A DNA stretch of 64,000 nt from JAFKFH01 sp017307375 (lineage in GTDB: Bacteria; Pseudomonadota; Alphaproteobacteria; Ferrovibrionales; Ferrovibrionaceae): contig OZ245874.1 in assembly GCA_965229335.1 (NCBI GenBank), positions 5,456,001 through 5,520,000 of the forward strand. Reading direction: 5' to 3'. Position 1 is the first letter of the stretch. Every line of letters starts with the position of its first letter. Both the position numbers and the translations under genes were made by a program. This document shows, piece after piece, positions 16,009 to 24,028 of this stretch. The notes under the pieces are model-generated. The model worked only from the letters and a program-made list of their open reading frames with translations, did not search any database and was not told the origin of the DNA.

Positions 16009-17295
16009 ATGCCCGATTACATCGACAGCTATTACGCCCGCACCCTGGCGAGCACCACCGAGCGCCCTGCCCTCGCCGGCCGGCACGCGGCCGATGCCTG
16101 CATCGTCGGCGGGGGACTGGCCGGGCTGACGACCGCGCTGGAACTGCGCCGGCGCGGCCTGTCGGTCGTCCTGCTGGAAGCCCACGCCGTGGGCTGGGGG
16201 GCGTCGGGCCGCAACGGCGGGTTCGTCAGTGCCGGATTCGCCCGCAGCCTGTCGTCGATCGAAGCCGCCGTGGGCACCGATGCGGCACGCGAGCTCTACC
16301 GGATGTCGATCGAAGGCGTCGGCATCGTCGAGGCCAATATCCGCGACCACGGCATCGCCGAGGCCAGGCCGGTCCGGGGCATCTTCAAGGTGATCCGCTA
16401 CGACGACGCGGCGGGGCTGCAGGCCCAGCGCGCCCGGCTGATCCGTGACTTCGGCCACACGCTCGACTATTGGCCGACCGCCCGCGTGCGCGAGACCCTG
16501 CGGTCGCAGCGCTACCATCAGGCCCTGCTCGACAACGACGCCTTCCACATTCATCCGCTGAACTATGTGCGCGGCCTGGCAGCGGCGGTCGAACGACAGG
16601 GCGGGCAGATCCACGATCGTTCGCCCGTCGCCGCGCTTGATCTGGCGGGGCCCGAGAAGATCGTGCGCACGGCCGCCGGCGAAGTGCGCGCCCGCCACGT
16701 CGTGATGGCCTGCGGCGGGTATACCGGCACTCTGATCCCGCGGCTGCGTCGCAGCCACCTGCCGATCGCGACCTACGTGCTGGCGACCGAGCCGGCGCGC
16801 GAGCGGCTGGCCGAGGTGATCCGGACCCGGGCCGCCGCGCTCGACGATCGCCGGGCCGGCGACTATTACCGCCTCGTCGACGACGGCGCGCGATTGCTGT
16901 GGGGCGGGCGCATCACCACGCGGACCAGCGAGCCGCGCCAGCTGGCCACCCTGTTGCGCCGCACGATGATCGACACCTATCCGCAGCTCGCCGATCTCCG
17001 GGTCGAACTGGCCTGGTCGGGGCTGATGTCCTATGCCCGCCACCTGATGCCGCAGATCGGGCAGTTGCAGGACGGAGTCTGGTATTGCATGGGATTCGGC
17101 GGCCACGGGCTGAACACGACCGCGATCGGCGGCCGGGTGATCGCCGAGGCGATCGCCGGCGACGGCGGCCGCATCCGCCATTTCGCGCCGTTCGGCCTGG
17201 CCTGGAACGGTGGCCCGTTCGGCGTCGTCGCCGCCCAGTTGACCTATTGGACCTATCAGGGCCTCGACTGGCTGCGCGAGCGCCGCGCCGCCTAA
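16009..17295 (+). CDS. FAD-dependent amine oxidoreductase, PuuB-like
   Basis: 428-residue DAO-superfamily flavoprotein. The FAD dinucleotide-binding motif GGGLAG is at 34-39, and the GWGASGRNGGFV segment follows it. The N-terminal DSYYARTL and the overall pattern resemble E. coli gamma-glutamylputrescine oxidase PuuB, although glycine or sarcosine oxidases are related. The C-terminal GFGGHGLNTTAIGG segment closes the FAD site. It ends against a Pot-type polyamine importer operon (4-bp overlap of stops) and lies near an agmatinase-like gene, so oxidation of a polyamine or its glutamyl conjugate is the best guess. Confidence 0.85.
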   Translation: MPDYIDSYYARTLASTTERPALAGRHAADACIVGGGLAGLTTALELRRRGLSVVLLEAHAVGWGASGRNGGFVSAGFARSLSSIEAAVGTDAARELYRMSIEGVGIVEANIRDHGIAEARPVRGIFKVIRYDDAAGLQAQRARLIRDFGHTLDYWPTARVRETLRSQRYHQALLDNDAFHIHPLNYVRGLAAAVERQGGQIHDRSPVAALDLAGPEKIVRTAAGEVRARHVVMACGGYTGTLIPRLRRSHLPIATYVLATEPARERLAEVIRTRAAALDDRRAGDYYRLVDDGARLLWGGRITTRTSEPRQLATLLRRTMIDTYPQLADLRVELAWSGLMSYARHLMPQIGQLQDGVWYCMGFGGHGLNTTAIGGRVIAEAIAGDGGRIRHFAPFGLAWNGGPFGVVAAQLTYWTYQGLDWLRERRAA

Positions 17296-18095
17296 TCCTC
17301 GCGCGGCGACCACGCGCCCAGAAGCTTGGGCAGGTCGCCGAAGCGGGCGACCAGCCCGAAGACCACGGCGGCGATCACGACGAACAGCACGGCCACCGCC
17401 GCCATGGTCGGCGTATAGCCGTAGCGCAGCGAATTGAAGATGCGGATCGGCAGGGTTTCCACCGTGAAGCCGACGGTCATGTAGGCGACGATGTATTCGT
17501 TCAGCGACAGCACGAAGGCGAAGGCGAAACCCGAGATCATGTAGGGCAGGATCAGCGGCAGGACGACGGTGCGCAGGATCGTGGGCTCGTCCGCCCCCAT
17601 CGTCGCCGCCGCCTCGACCAGCGAGCCGTCGATCGCCTCGAACCCGAGCGTCAGGGTGACCAGTGGCAGGGTGACGAAGAAGATGCCGTGGCTGATCACC
17701 ACCGTCCAGGCCGCGCCATAGAATCCGGCGGCATTCCAGAAGCTGAGGAACCCGAGCGCCGTGATCACCGGCGGCAGCACGAACGGGGCGAAGCCCAGCA
17801 GTTGCACGAGGCGCGCCCACGGCGCATGCCGCCGCCACAGGAACCAGGCCAGCGGCAGGGCGACGATCACGGCCAGCGCCGCCGAGGCCAGTGCGATGCC
17901 GAGCGAGGCGAAGAGCGCATTGCGCCAGCCGGCCTCGGCGAAGATCTCGCCATACCAGGCGAGCGAGAAGCCCTGCGGCGGGAAGGTCAGCGACTTCTTC
18001 TCGTTGATCGAGACCCCGGCCACGACGGCCAGCGGCGCGGCCAGCAATAGTGCCATGGCCGCGAGGAACAGACGGATGGCGAACCGGGCGATCAC
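17292..18095 (-). CDS. Polyamine-type ABC transporter permease (PotC-like)
   Basis: 267-residue inner-membrane permease with six predicted helices. The EAA loop reads EAAATMGADEPTILRTVVLPLILP, the contact site for the ATPase. Fits the PotC/YdcV group of spermidine/putrescine-type importers. The start is GTG 18095 preceded by AAGGAGGGAC; the first four bases overlap the upstream permease stop (GTGA), so translation is coupled. Last gene of the four-gene minus-strand transporter unit. Confidence 0.9.
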   Translation of the reverse strand: MIARFAIRLFLAAMALLLAAPLAVVAGVSINEKKSLTFPPQGFSLAWYGEIFAEAGWRNALFASLGIALASAALAVIVALPLAWFLWRRHAPWARLVQLLGFAPFVLPPVITALGFLSFWNAAGFYGAAWTVVISHGIFFVTLPLVTLTLGFEAIDGSLVEAAATMGADEPTILRTVVLPLILPYMISGFAFAFVLSLNEYIVAYMTVGFTVETLPIRIFNSLRYGYTPTMAAVAVLFVVIAAVVFGLVARFGDLPKLLGAWSPRED

Positions 18096-18946
18096 GTCCG
18101 TCCCTCCTTCTGGCCGAGCAGGGTCGAGAGGACGACGAGGGCGAGCGAGACCAGGACCAGGAACACCGCCATCGCCGCGGCGAACGGCATGTTCGACTGA
18201 TAGATCGCCTGATCGGTGATCAGCACCGACAAGGTCCATTGCTGCGGGCGGCCGAGCAACTGGGGCAGCAGGTAAGACCCAAGGGCGAAGACGAAGACCA
18301 TGATGACGGTGGCGAGGATCGCGTTGCGCAGCGCCGGCACGACGACGGTGAAGAACGAGCGCAGCGGCGAAGCGCCGAGCGTACGCGCCGCCTCGGTCAG
18401 CGTCGGGTCGAGCCGCGACAGCGAGGGGTAGAGCACCAGCACCGCATAGGGAAATGCCTGGTAGGTCATGCCGGTCAGCACCGCGCCGAACCCGGGCGAC
18501 AGCGACACCGGCTGGTCCATCAGCCCGATCAGCATCAGCAGGTTGGTGACGCCGGCCGTGCGCGACAACAGCGTCGACCAGGAAAAGCCGATGATCACCT
18601 CGGACAGCGACAGCACCGCCAGCAGGAAGACCAGCCAGGGCACCTGCCGGCGCCGCCGCATCCGCGACAGCAGGTAGGTGAAGGGAAAGGCAAGCGCCAC
18701 GGCGATGACCGCGACGAGCAGCGCCAGGCCGAGCGAGAAGCCGAGGACATTGCCGAAGAACGCGGTAAGGAACCGGGCGTAGTTGGCCAGGACGAAGTCG
18801 GGCTGGTAGAACCCGCCCGGTACCCGCCGGAAGAACGACACCGCCAGCATCAGCCCGAAGGGCAGCACGAAGAACAGGACCAGCATCAGCGCCGGCCAGG
18901 CGATCGGCGCATAGTCGACGAGGCGCCGCGGCGCGGTCCGGATCAT
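18092..18946 (-). CDS. Polyamine-type ABC transporter permease (PotB-like)
   Basis: 284 residues with six predicted helices. The EAA motif reads EAARTLGASPLRSFFTVVVPALRN. PotB/YdcU-like. ATG 18946 overlaps the ATPase stop in an ATGA, indicating translational coupling. It works with the PotC-like partner to form the membrane channel of the importer. Confidence 0.9.
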   Translation of the reverse strand: MIRTAPRRLVDYAPIAWPALMLVLFFVLPFGLMLAVSFFRRVPGGFYQPDFVLANYARFLTAFFGNVLGFSLGLALLVAVIAVALAFPFTYLLSRMRRRRQVPWLVFLLAVLSLSEVIIGFSWSTLLSRTAGVTNLLMLIGLMDQPVSLSPGFGAVLTGMTYQAFPYAVLVLYPSLSRLDPTLTEAARTLGASPLRSFFTVVVPALRNAILATVIMVFVFALGSYLLPQLLGRPQQWTLSVLITDQAIYQSNMPFAAAMAVFLVLVSLALVVLSTLLGQKEGRT

Positions 18947-19983
18947 GGCGACAGCACGACGCAGGCGGCGGCCGGCAACTCGACGAAGACCCCGGCGCCG
19001 GGCCGCAGCTCGGGCAGATCGGCGGGCGGCATCACCAGGATCAGTTCCTGGCCCGCGGCATCGAGGCGCATCTCGACGGTGGCCCCGAGGTCGCGAATGA
19101 AGGTCACGCGTGCGGCGACCCGGTTCTCGCCACCACCCTCGGCATGCAGCCTGAGGTTTTCCGGCCGCACCGAGATCGCCGTGGCACCGCCGGCGGGCAG
19201 GCCGGGCACCGAGATTTCGCCGGCAGGCAGCCCCAGCCGGCCGGGGGCGACGACCTGGCCCTGCAGCAGGTTGGTCATGCCGATGAAATCGGCGACGAAG
19301 GCATTGACCGGGCGGCAATAGACCTCGACCGGCGGGGCGGCCTGCTGGATGCGGCCGGCCGACATGACGACGACCAGGTCGGCCATCGTCATCGCCTCGC
19401 GCTGATCGTGGGTCACGACGATCGTGGTGATGCCCAGGCGCTCCTGCAACAGCTTCAGCTCGATCTGCATCGCCTCGCGCAGCTTGGCATCGAGGGCCGA
19501 AAGCGGTTCGTCGAGCAGGAACAGTTTGGGCTTCAGCGCCAGGGCGCGGGCGATGGCGACGCGCTGGCGCTGTCCGCCGGACAGCCGCGACACCGGCCGG
19601 TCGGCGATACCCGGCAGGCGCACGAGGTCGAGCAGCCGCGTCACCTCGGCCGCCTGATCCGCCTTCGAGGCCCCGCGGATGCGCAACGGATAGGCGATGT
19701 TCTCGCCGACGCTGAGATGGGGGAACAGCGCCAGCGACTGGAACACCATGCCGAAATCGCGCCGGTGCGCCGGCAGGTCGGTGATGTCGGCGCCGTCGAG
19801 CCGGATGCGACCGGCACTGGGCAGGTCGAGACCCGCGACCAGCCGGAGCAGCGTGGTCTTGCCGCAGCCGGACGGCCCCAGCAGGCAGACGAACTTGCCC
19901 TGCGGGATCGTCAGCGACAGTTCATGCAGCGCGACGACGGTGCCGAAGGACTTGGCGATCCCGTCAAGAACCAGACCGGACAT
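18943..19983 (-). CDS. ABC transporter ATP-binding protein (PotA-like)
   Basis: 346-residue ATPase with an N-terminal nucleotide-binding domain and a C-terminal TOBE domain. Walker A is GPSGCGKTT, the ABC signature is LSGGQRQRVAIARAL, Walker B is LFLLDEPLSALD, and the switch His is in VVTHDQ. The TOBE region (ISVRPENLRL) is typical of PotA/UgpC-type importers. ATG 19983 follows GGTGGAG. Energises the PotB/C-like permeases. The gap to the binding-protein gene contains a very strong hairpin. Confidence 0.92.
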   Translation of the reverse strand: MSGLVLDGIAKSFGTVVALHELSLTIPQGKFVCLLGPSGCGKTTLLRLVAGLDLPSAGRIRLDGADITDLPAHRRDFGMVFQSLALFPHLSVGENIAYPLRIRGASKADQAAEVTRLLDLVRLPGIADRPVSRLSGGQRQRVAIARALALKPKLFLLDEPLSALDAKLREAMQIELKLLQERLGITTIVVTHDQREAMTMADLVVVMSAGRIQQAAPPVEVYCRPVNAFVADFIGMTNLLQGQVVAPGRLGLPAGEISVPGLPAGGATAISVRPENLRLHAEGGGENRVAARVTFIRDLGATVEMRLDAAGQELILVMPPADLPELRPGAGVFVELPAAACVVLSP

Positions 19984-20003
19984 GGCTATCTCCACCAGAA
20001 CCA

Positions 20004-20035
20004 GTCGCTGCCCCGGCGACGGCCGGGGCAGCGAC
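20004..20035 (-). other. Strong intercistronic stem-loop in the Pot-type operon
   Basis: GTCGCTGCCCCGGC (20004-20017) and its perfect complement (20022-20035) form a 14-bp stem with a 4-base loop, directly after the binding-protein stop and before the ATPase gene. It has no T-run. In many ABC operons such structures protect the 5' message and reduce downstream transcript, giving excess binding protein. Confidence 0.65.
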
Positions 20036-20040
20036 GGGCG

Positions 20041-21117
20041 TCAACCGACGATCAGCTCGGTCCACTTCTGGGCGAGCCAGTCTTCCTTGGCCTGGTAGAG
20101 GTCGTAGCGCGGGATGATCGGCGGGATTTCCGAAGACACCGCCGCGAATTCCGCGTCGGTCAGGTCGGTCAGCTTGCGCGGGATGGTCGGCGAGGTGCCG
20201 ACCTTGCGCGACAGCAGCGCCTGGATCTTGGGCTGCGACATGTAGTCGATGAAGACCTGCGCGGCGTCGAGCGCAGTCGATGCCTTCGACACCGCCCAAC
20301 TGCCGGCATCGTTGATCCCGCCTTCCTTGGGAAAGGTCGAGCGCACCGGCTGGCCGTCGCCGGCGGCGAGCGAGGTGACGTCGTGATAGTACTGCCCCAT
20401 CGGGATCTCGCCGGCCTTCAAGGCCTGCTCGAACTGCGCCTCGTCGCGATACCACAGCTTCACGTTCGGCTTCAGTTCGGCCAGCTTGGCCATCACCTTC
20501 AGGATGCCCTCGTCGGTATCGAGCACCTTGGTGCCGCCGAAGAAGGTCGCCGCTGTCACTTCGAGCAGGAACGAATTGTTGACCAGCGCGAGCAGGCCGA
20601 GCTGGTTCTTGAGCTTGGCGTCCCACATCTCGGCCCAGGAAGTCGGTGCGGCCGGGAAAACCTTCGTGTTGGAGACCAGCGTGATGTACCAGGAAACCGC
20701 ACCGACGCCGGCAATCCGGCCGTCCGGATACTTGTTGACCAGATGCGGCAGCACGGCCTCGGCATGCGGGATCTTCTTCAGGTCCAGCGGGGCCCAGAGG
20801 TCGACGGTCATGCCCTTCAGCATCGAGGTCTGGGCGATCATCGAGACGTCGGCCGGCGCCTGTCGGGCGCGAGCGGCCTGTTCGAGCTGGACGAGCCAGG
20901 CGGCCCCCGTGGGCTCGGCGATCGATTCGACGGCGATGCCCGAGGCCTTGGTGAACTCCGGGAAGATGTGCTTGTCGAACGAATCCTTGAAGTAGCCGCC
21001 ATAGACGCCGATCTTGAGCGACTTGGCCTGGGCCTTGGCGATATGGGGCAAGCCGAGCGCGGCAACGGCGGCGCCCGAGGCGGCGAGGAAACCGCGCCGA
21101 CCGATCGTGGTCTTCAT
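20041..21117 (-). CDS. ABC transporter substrate-binding protein (PotD-like), Tat-type signal
   Basis: 358 residues. The N-terminus has a twin-arginine motif (GRRGFLAASG) and a hydrophobic stretch ending near AKAQA, so Tat export to the periplasm is predicted. The mature part fits the spermidine/putrescine-binding group (family 1 extracellular solute-binding), with GYFKDSFDKHIFPEFTKASGI and WAEMWDAKLKNQLG. ATG 21117 follows AGGGAGA. First gene of the importer unit; the ligand is probably a polyamine or related amine but other cationic compounds are possible. Confidence 0.9.
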   Translation of the reverse strand: MKTTIGRRGFLAASGAAVAALGLPHIAKAQAKSLKIGVYGGYFKDSFDKHIFPEFTKASGIAVESIAEPTGAAWLVQLEQAARARQAPADVSMIAQTSMLKGMTVDLWAPLDLKKIPHAEAVLPHLVNKYPDGRIAGVGAVSWYITLVSNTKVFPAAPTSWAEMWDAKLKNQLGLLALVNNSFLLEVTAATFFGGTKVLDTDEGILKVMAKLAELKPNVKLWYRDEAQFEQALKAGEIPMGQYYHDVTSLAAGDGQPVRSTFPKEGGINDAGSWAVSKASTALDAAQVFIDYMSQPKIQALLSRKVGTSPTIPRKLTDLTDAEFAAVSSEIPPIIPRYDLYQAKEDWLAQKWTELIVG

Positions 21118-21304
21118 CGTTTTGTTCTCCCTGTTATCGGGCGGCCTTGCGTCTGCCACCCGCAGTAAGGGAAACGATCCCGCCGACGCCACCGCGGAAA
21201 CATCACGATCTGTCGAATTTCAGTTTGAAGAACATCGAAGAAACGCCGCCCGGAACCGGCGTAAGAAAGAAGCAATCGTCGACGCCAGAGAGGACTCGCC
21301 CGCG

Positions 21305-22360
21305 ATGACCGATCCAGCCAAGCTCGAAGAACTGCGCCGCCGCTTCGGCAACGCGGCCGGCGGCGACATCCTCGATCCCGAATTCCGCCGCGTCGCCGAT
21401 CTTCAGTTCAAGGACGGCGACAAGCGCGCCTGGCCGTTCGCCGGCGCCGCCACCCTGCTCGACGCGCCCTACCGCCCCGACGCGCTTGACCTGCCCGACC
21501 TCGGCGGCATCGAGGTGGCGCTGATCGGCGTGCCGATGGACCTCGGCGTCACCAACCGGGCCGGCGCCCGCCTCGGGCCCCGGGCCGTGCGCGCCGTCGA
21601 GCGCATCGGCCCCTATGAGCATGTGCTGCGCATGGTCCCGTCGGCAGACGCGCGGGTCGCCGATATCGGCGACGTGCCGATGCAGAGCCGGTTCAGTCTC
21701 GACCAGTGCCATATCGACATCGAGGCCTGCTTCACCCGCATCGTCAATGCCGGCGTGATCCCGCTGGCGGTCGGCGGCGACCATTCGATCACGGCCTCGA
21801 TCCTGCGCGCGATCGGGCGCGACCGCCCGGTGGGGCTGGTCCATTTCGACGCCCATTGCGACACCAGCGGCATGTACGAGGGCGCCAAGTTCCACCACGG
21901 CGGCCCGTTCCGCCATGCCGTGCTCGACGGTTCGATCGATCCGGAACGCACGATCCAGATCGGCATCCGCGGCGGTGCCGAATATCTCTGGGAATTCTCC
22001 TATGCCAGCGGCATGACGGTGATCCACGCCGAGGACGTGCCGGGGATGGGAATACCGGCAATCATCGAGAAGACGCGGCAGGTGGTGGGGGACGGGCCGG
22101 TCTATGTCTCATTCGACGTCGACTGCCTCGACCCCGCCTTCGCACCCGGCACCGGTACCCCCGAGATCGGGGGCTTGAGCACGCGCGAGACCCTGGCGAT
22201 CCTGCGCGGCCTCGTCGGCCTCGACATCGTCGGCGGCGACGTGGTCGAAGTGGCGCCGCAATACGACGGCACGACCAACACCGCCCAGGCCGCGGCGCAG
22301 ATGCTGTTCGAAATCTTCTGCCTGGCCGCCGGCACGGTGAAGCGCCGCCGCGGCGGCTGA
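21305..22360 (+). CDS. Agmatinase/ureohydrolase family enzyme
   Basis: 351-residue binuclear manganese ureohydrolase. Metal ligands are all present: H160 in GGDHS, D182, H184 and D186 in FDAHCD, and D271 and D273 in SFDVDCLDP. The family includes agmatinase, guanidinobutyrase and guanidinopropionase, all releasing urea from a guanidino compound. Sequence alone does not decide the substrate. It is divergent from the PotD-like gene with a 187-bp shared upstream region, which ties it to polyamine or guanidino-compound use. ATG 21305 follows GAGAGG. Confidence 0.9.
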   Translation: MTDPAKLEELRRRFGNAAGGDILDPEFRRVADLQFKDGDKRAWPFAGAATLLDAPYRPDALDLPDLGGIEVALIGVPMDLGVTNRAGARLGPRAVRAVERIGPYEHVLRMVPSADARVADIGDVPMQSRFSLDQCHIDIEACFTRIVNAGVIPLAVGGDHSITASILRAIGRDRPVGLVHFDAHCDTSGMYEGAKFHHGGPFRHAVLDGSIDPERTIQIGIRGGAEYLWEFSYASGMTVIHAEDVPGMGIPAIIEKTRQVVGDGPVYVSFDVDCLDPAFAPGTGTPEIGGLSTRETLAILRGLVGLDIVGGDVVEVAPQYDGTTNTAQAAAQMLFEIFCLAAGTVKRRRGG

Positions 22361-23266
22361 CTATCCGGCGGCCTGCCTGACCTCCTCGGCCAGCAGTTCG
22401 AGGAACAGGGTCACGATCGCGTTGTCGCTGCGCGTGTTGTCGTAGGCGGCCTGGAACGACGCCTGATAGCCGAACAGCGACGGGCGGATCGGGCGCATCA
22501 GCCCCGCAGCCTCGAAGCGGCGGGCGTAATGTTCGGGCAGATAGCCGAGATAGGCGCCCGACAGGATCAGCCGCGCCTCGGCCTCCATGTCCGACACGGT
22601 GGCCGAGGCGGCGCCCAGCGCGAAGATCTTGAGGTCGCGCTGGCCCCAGTAGCCCCGGGCGACCACGCGGTAGCGCCGGACCTCGTCGATGTCGATGTCG
22701 GCATCGTCGACCGTGAACAGCGGATGGCCGCGGCCGCAATAGAACTTCTGGCTTTCCACGTAGAGCGGAAGATAGGCCAGGCCCAGCGCCAGCCGGGGAA
22801 AACCCGAGATCGCGACGTGGAGCTGCCCGGCGATGACGTCGCGCAACAGTTCCGCGGGCGAACGGGTTACGATCGAGAGCGCCACTTCCGGCGCCGCCTC
22901 GGCAAAGCGGGCGAACACCTTCTCGAGCGGCAGCTGCGGATCGGTGATGGTGTTGTCGACGAGGCCGAGGGCCAGCGTGCCGGTCATCCGCTGCTTCAGG
23001 CCGCGGATGCGGGCGTCGAAGCGTTCAACCGCCCCGAACAGCCGGCGACCCTCGTCATAGACCGCCTGCCCTTCCGGGGTGACCTCGAACCCTGATCGGC
23101 CGCGCTTGCACAAGACTACGCCCAGCCGCGTCTCCAGCGTCGAAACATGGGTCGAGATGGTCGAAAGCGACAGGTTCAGCTCACCCTGCGCGGCGGCAAA
23201 ACCGCCGGCCTCGACGATCGTCATGAACAGGCGCAGCAGGCGGATGTCGGCAGTGTCCAGGGCCAT
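22361..23266 (-). CDS. LysR family regulator
   Basis: 301 residues. The N-terminal helix-turn-helix includes LRLFMTIVEAGGFAAAQGELNLSLSTISTHVSTLE and the C-terminal domain is of the LysR substrate-binding type. It is convergent with the agmatinase-like gene (adjacent stops, no gap) and is a plausible regulator of the amine locus by proximity, though it is not divergent from any target. Confidence 0.9.
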   Translation of the reverse strand: MALDTADIRLLRLFMTIVEAGGFAAAQGELNLSLSTISTHVSTLETRLGVVLCKRGRSGFEVTPEGQAVYDEGRRLFGAVERFDARIRGLKQRMTGTLALGLVDNTITDPQLPLEKVFARFAEAAPEVALSIVTRSPAELLRDVIAGQLHVAISGFPRLALGLAYLPLYVESQKFYCGRGHPLFTVDDADIDIDEVRRYRVVARGYWGQRDLKIFALGAASATVSDMEAEARLILSGAYLGYLPEHYARRFEAAGLMRPIRPSLFGYQASFQAAYDNTRSDNAIVTLFLELLAEEVRQAAG

Positions 23267-23278
23267 GGCGGCCCCAGT

Positions 23279-24028
23279 CTAGCCGGGCTCGAGCACGCAG
23301 CGGAAGCCGATATGACCGGTCGGGCTGTCGACCGGCTGGCCCAGCCGGGCGGCGGCGCGATAGCGGGCGCAGTAATTGGCCGCGCAAAGATAGGAGCCGC
23401 CCTTGATCACCCGCGCATCCTCGCCCGCCCCGCCGCCGCAGCACGAGCCGACGCCATGGGCGGCGAAGACGTCGCGCGTCCACTCCCAGACGTTGCCGAT
23501 CATGTCGAAGAGGCCATGATCATTGGCGGGGTGTTCGCCGGTCCGACTGGGCCCCGGCTGCCGCACCCGGGCATTGTAGGTCGGAAAATAACCCTGCCAG
23601 ACATTTGCCGGCCGGCCGGGATAGTCGGCCCCCTGCGCCGCATACTCCCACTGGGCCTCGCTGGGCAGCCGCTTGCCGGCCCAGGCCGCATAGGCCTCGG
23701 CATCGGCATGGCCGACATGGACGACCGGCAGGTCACCCTCGCCCCGCCAGTCGGTCCCCGGCTGCCAGCACCACCAGTCCGGGCGGCGCAGGTCGGCCGC
23801 CCGCGGCTGGCGGAACACGGCCGACCCGCCGAGCGTCTCGGCAAGGGTCACATGACCGGTCGCGGCGACGAAGGCGGCGAACTGGGCGACCGTCACCGGT
23901 GCCCGGTCGATCCAGAATCCGGCAACCTCGCGTCGATGCGCCGGCCGTTCCTCCGGGTAATGGTCATCCGAACCCATGACAAAGCTGCCGCCCGGCAGCC
24001 ACACCATGCCGGGCGGGCAGGCCGTCAT
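23279..24028 (-). CDS. Formylglycine-generating enzyme (sulfatase maturation)
   Basis: 249-residue FGE-sulfatase domain protein. Family marks: PGGSFVMGSDD, FWIDRAPVTVAQFAAFV, LPSEAQWEYAA, GNVWEWTRDVF and the copper/active-site segment GGSYLCAANYCARYRAAAR, whose two cysteines match the catalytic pair of known FGEs. It oxidises the sulfatase cysteine to formylglycine in the cytoplasm. ATG 24028 overlaps the sulfatase stop in an ATGA, so enzyme and substrate are translationally coupled. Confidence 0.93.
   Translation of the reverse strand: MTACPPGMVWLPGGSFVMGSDDHYPEERPAHRREVAGFWIDRAPVTVAQFAAFVAATGHVTLAETLGGSAVFRQPRAADLRRPDWWCWQPGTDWRGEGDLPVVHVGHADAEAYAAWAGKRLPSEAQWEYAAQGADYPGRPANVWQGYFPTYNARVRQPGPSRTGEHPANDHGLFDMIGNVWEWTRDVFAAHGVGSCCGGGAGEDARVIKGGSYLCAANYCARYRAAARLGQPVDSPTGHIGFRCVLEPG

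Noticed and set aside
19144..21168. 674-codon plus-strand frame across the Pot-type ATPase and binding-protein genes
   Set aside because: Antisense shadow of two well-supported genes; no recognisable motif and low-complexity basic/acidic composition.
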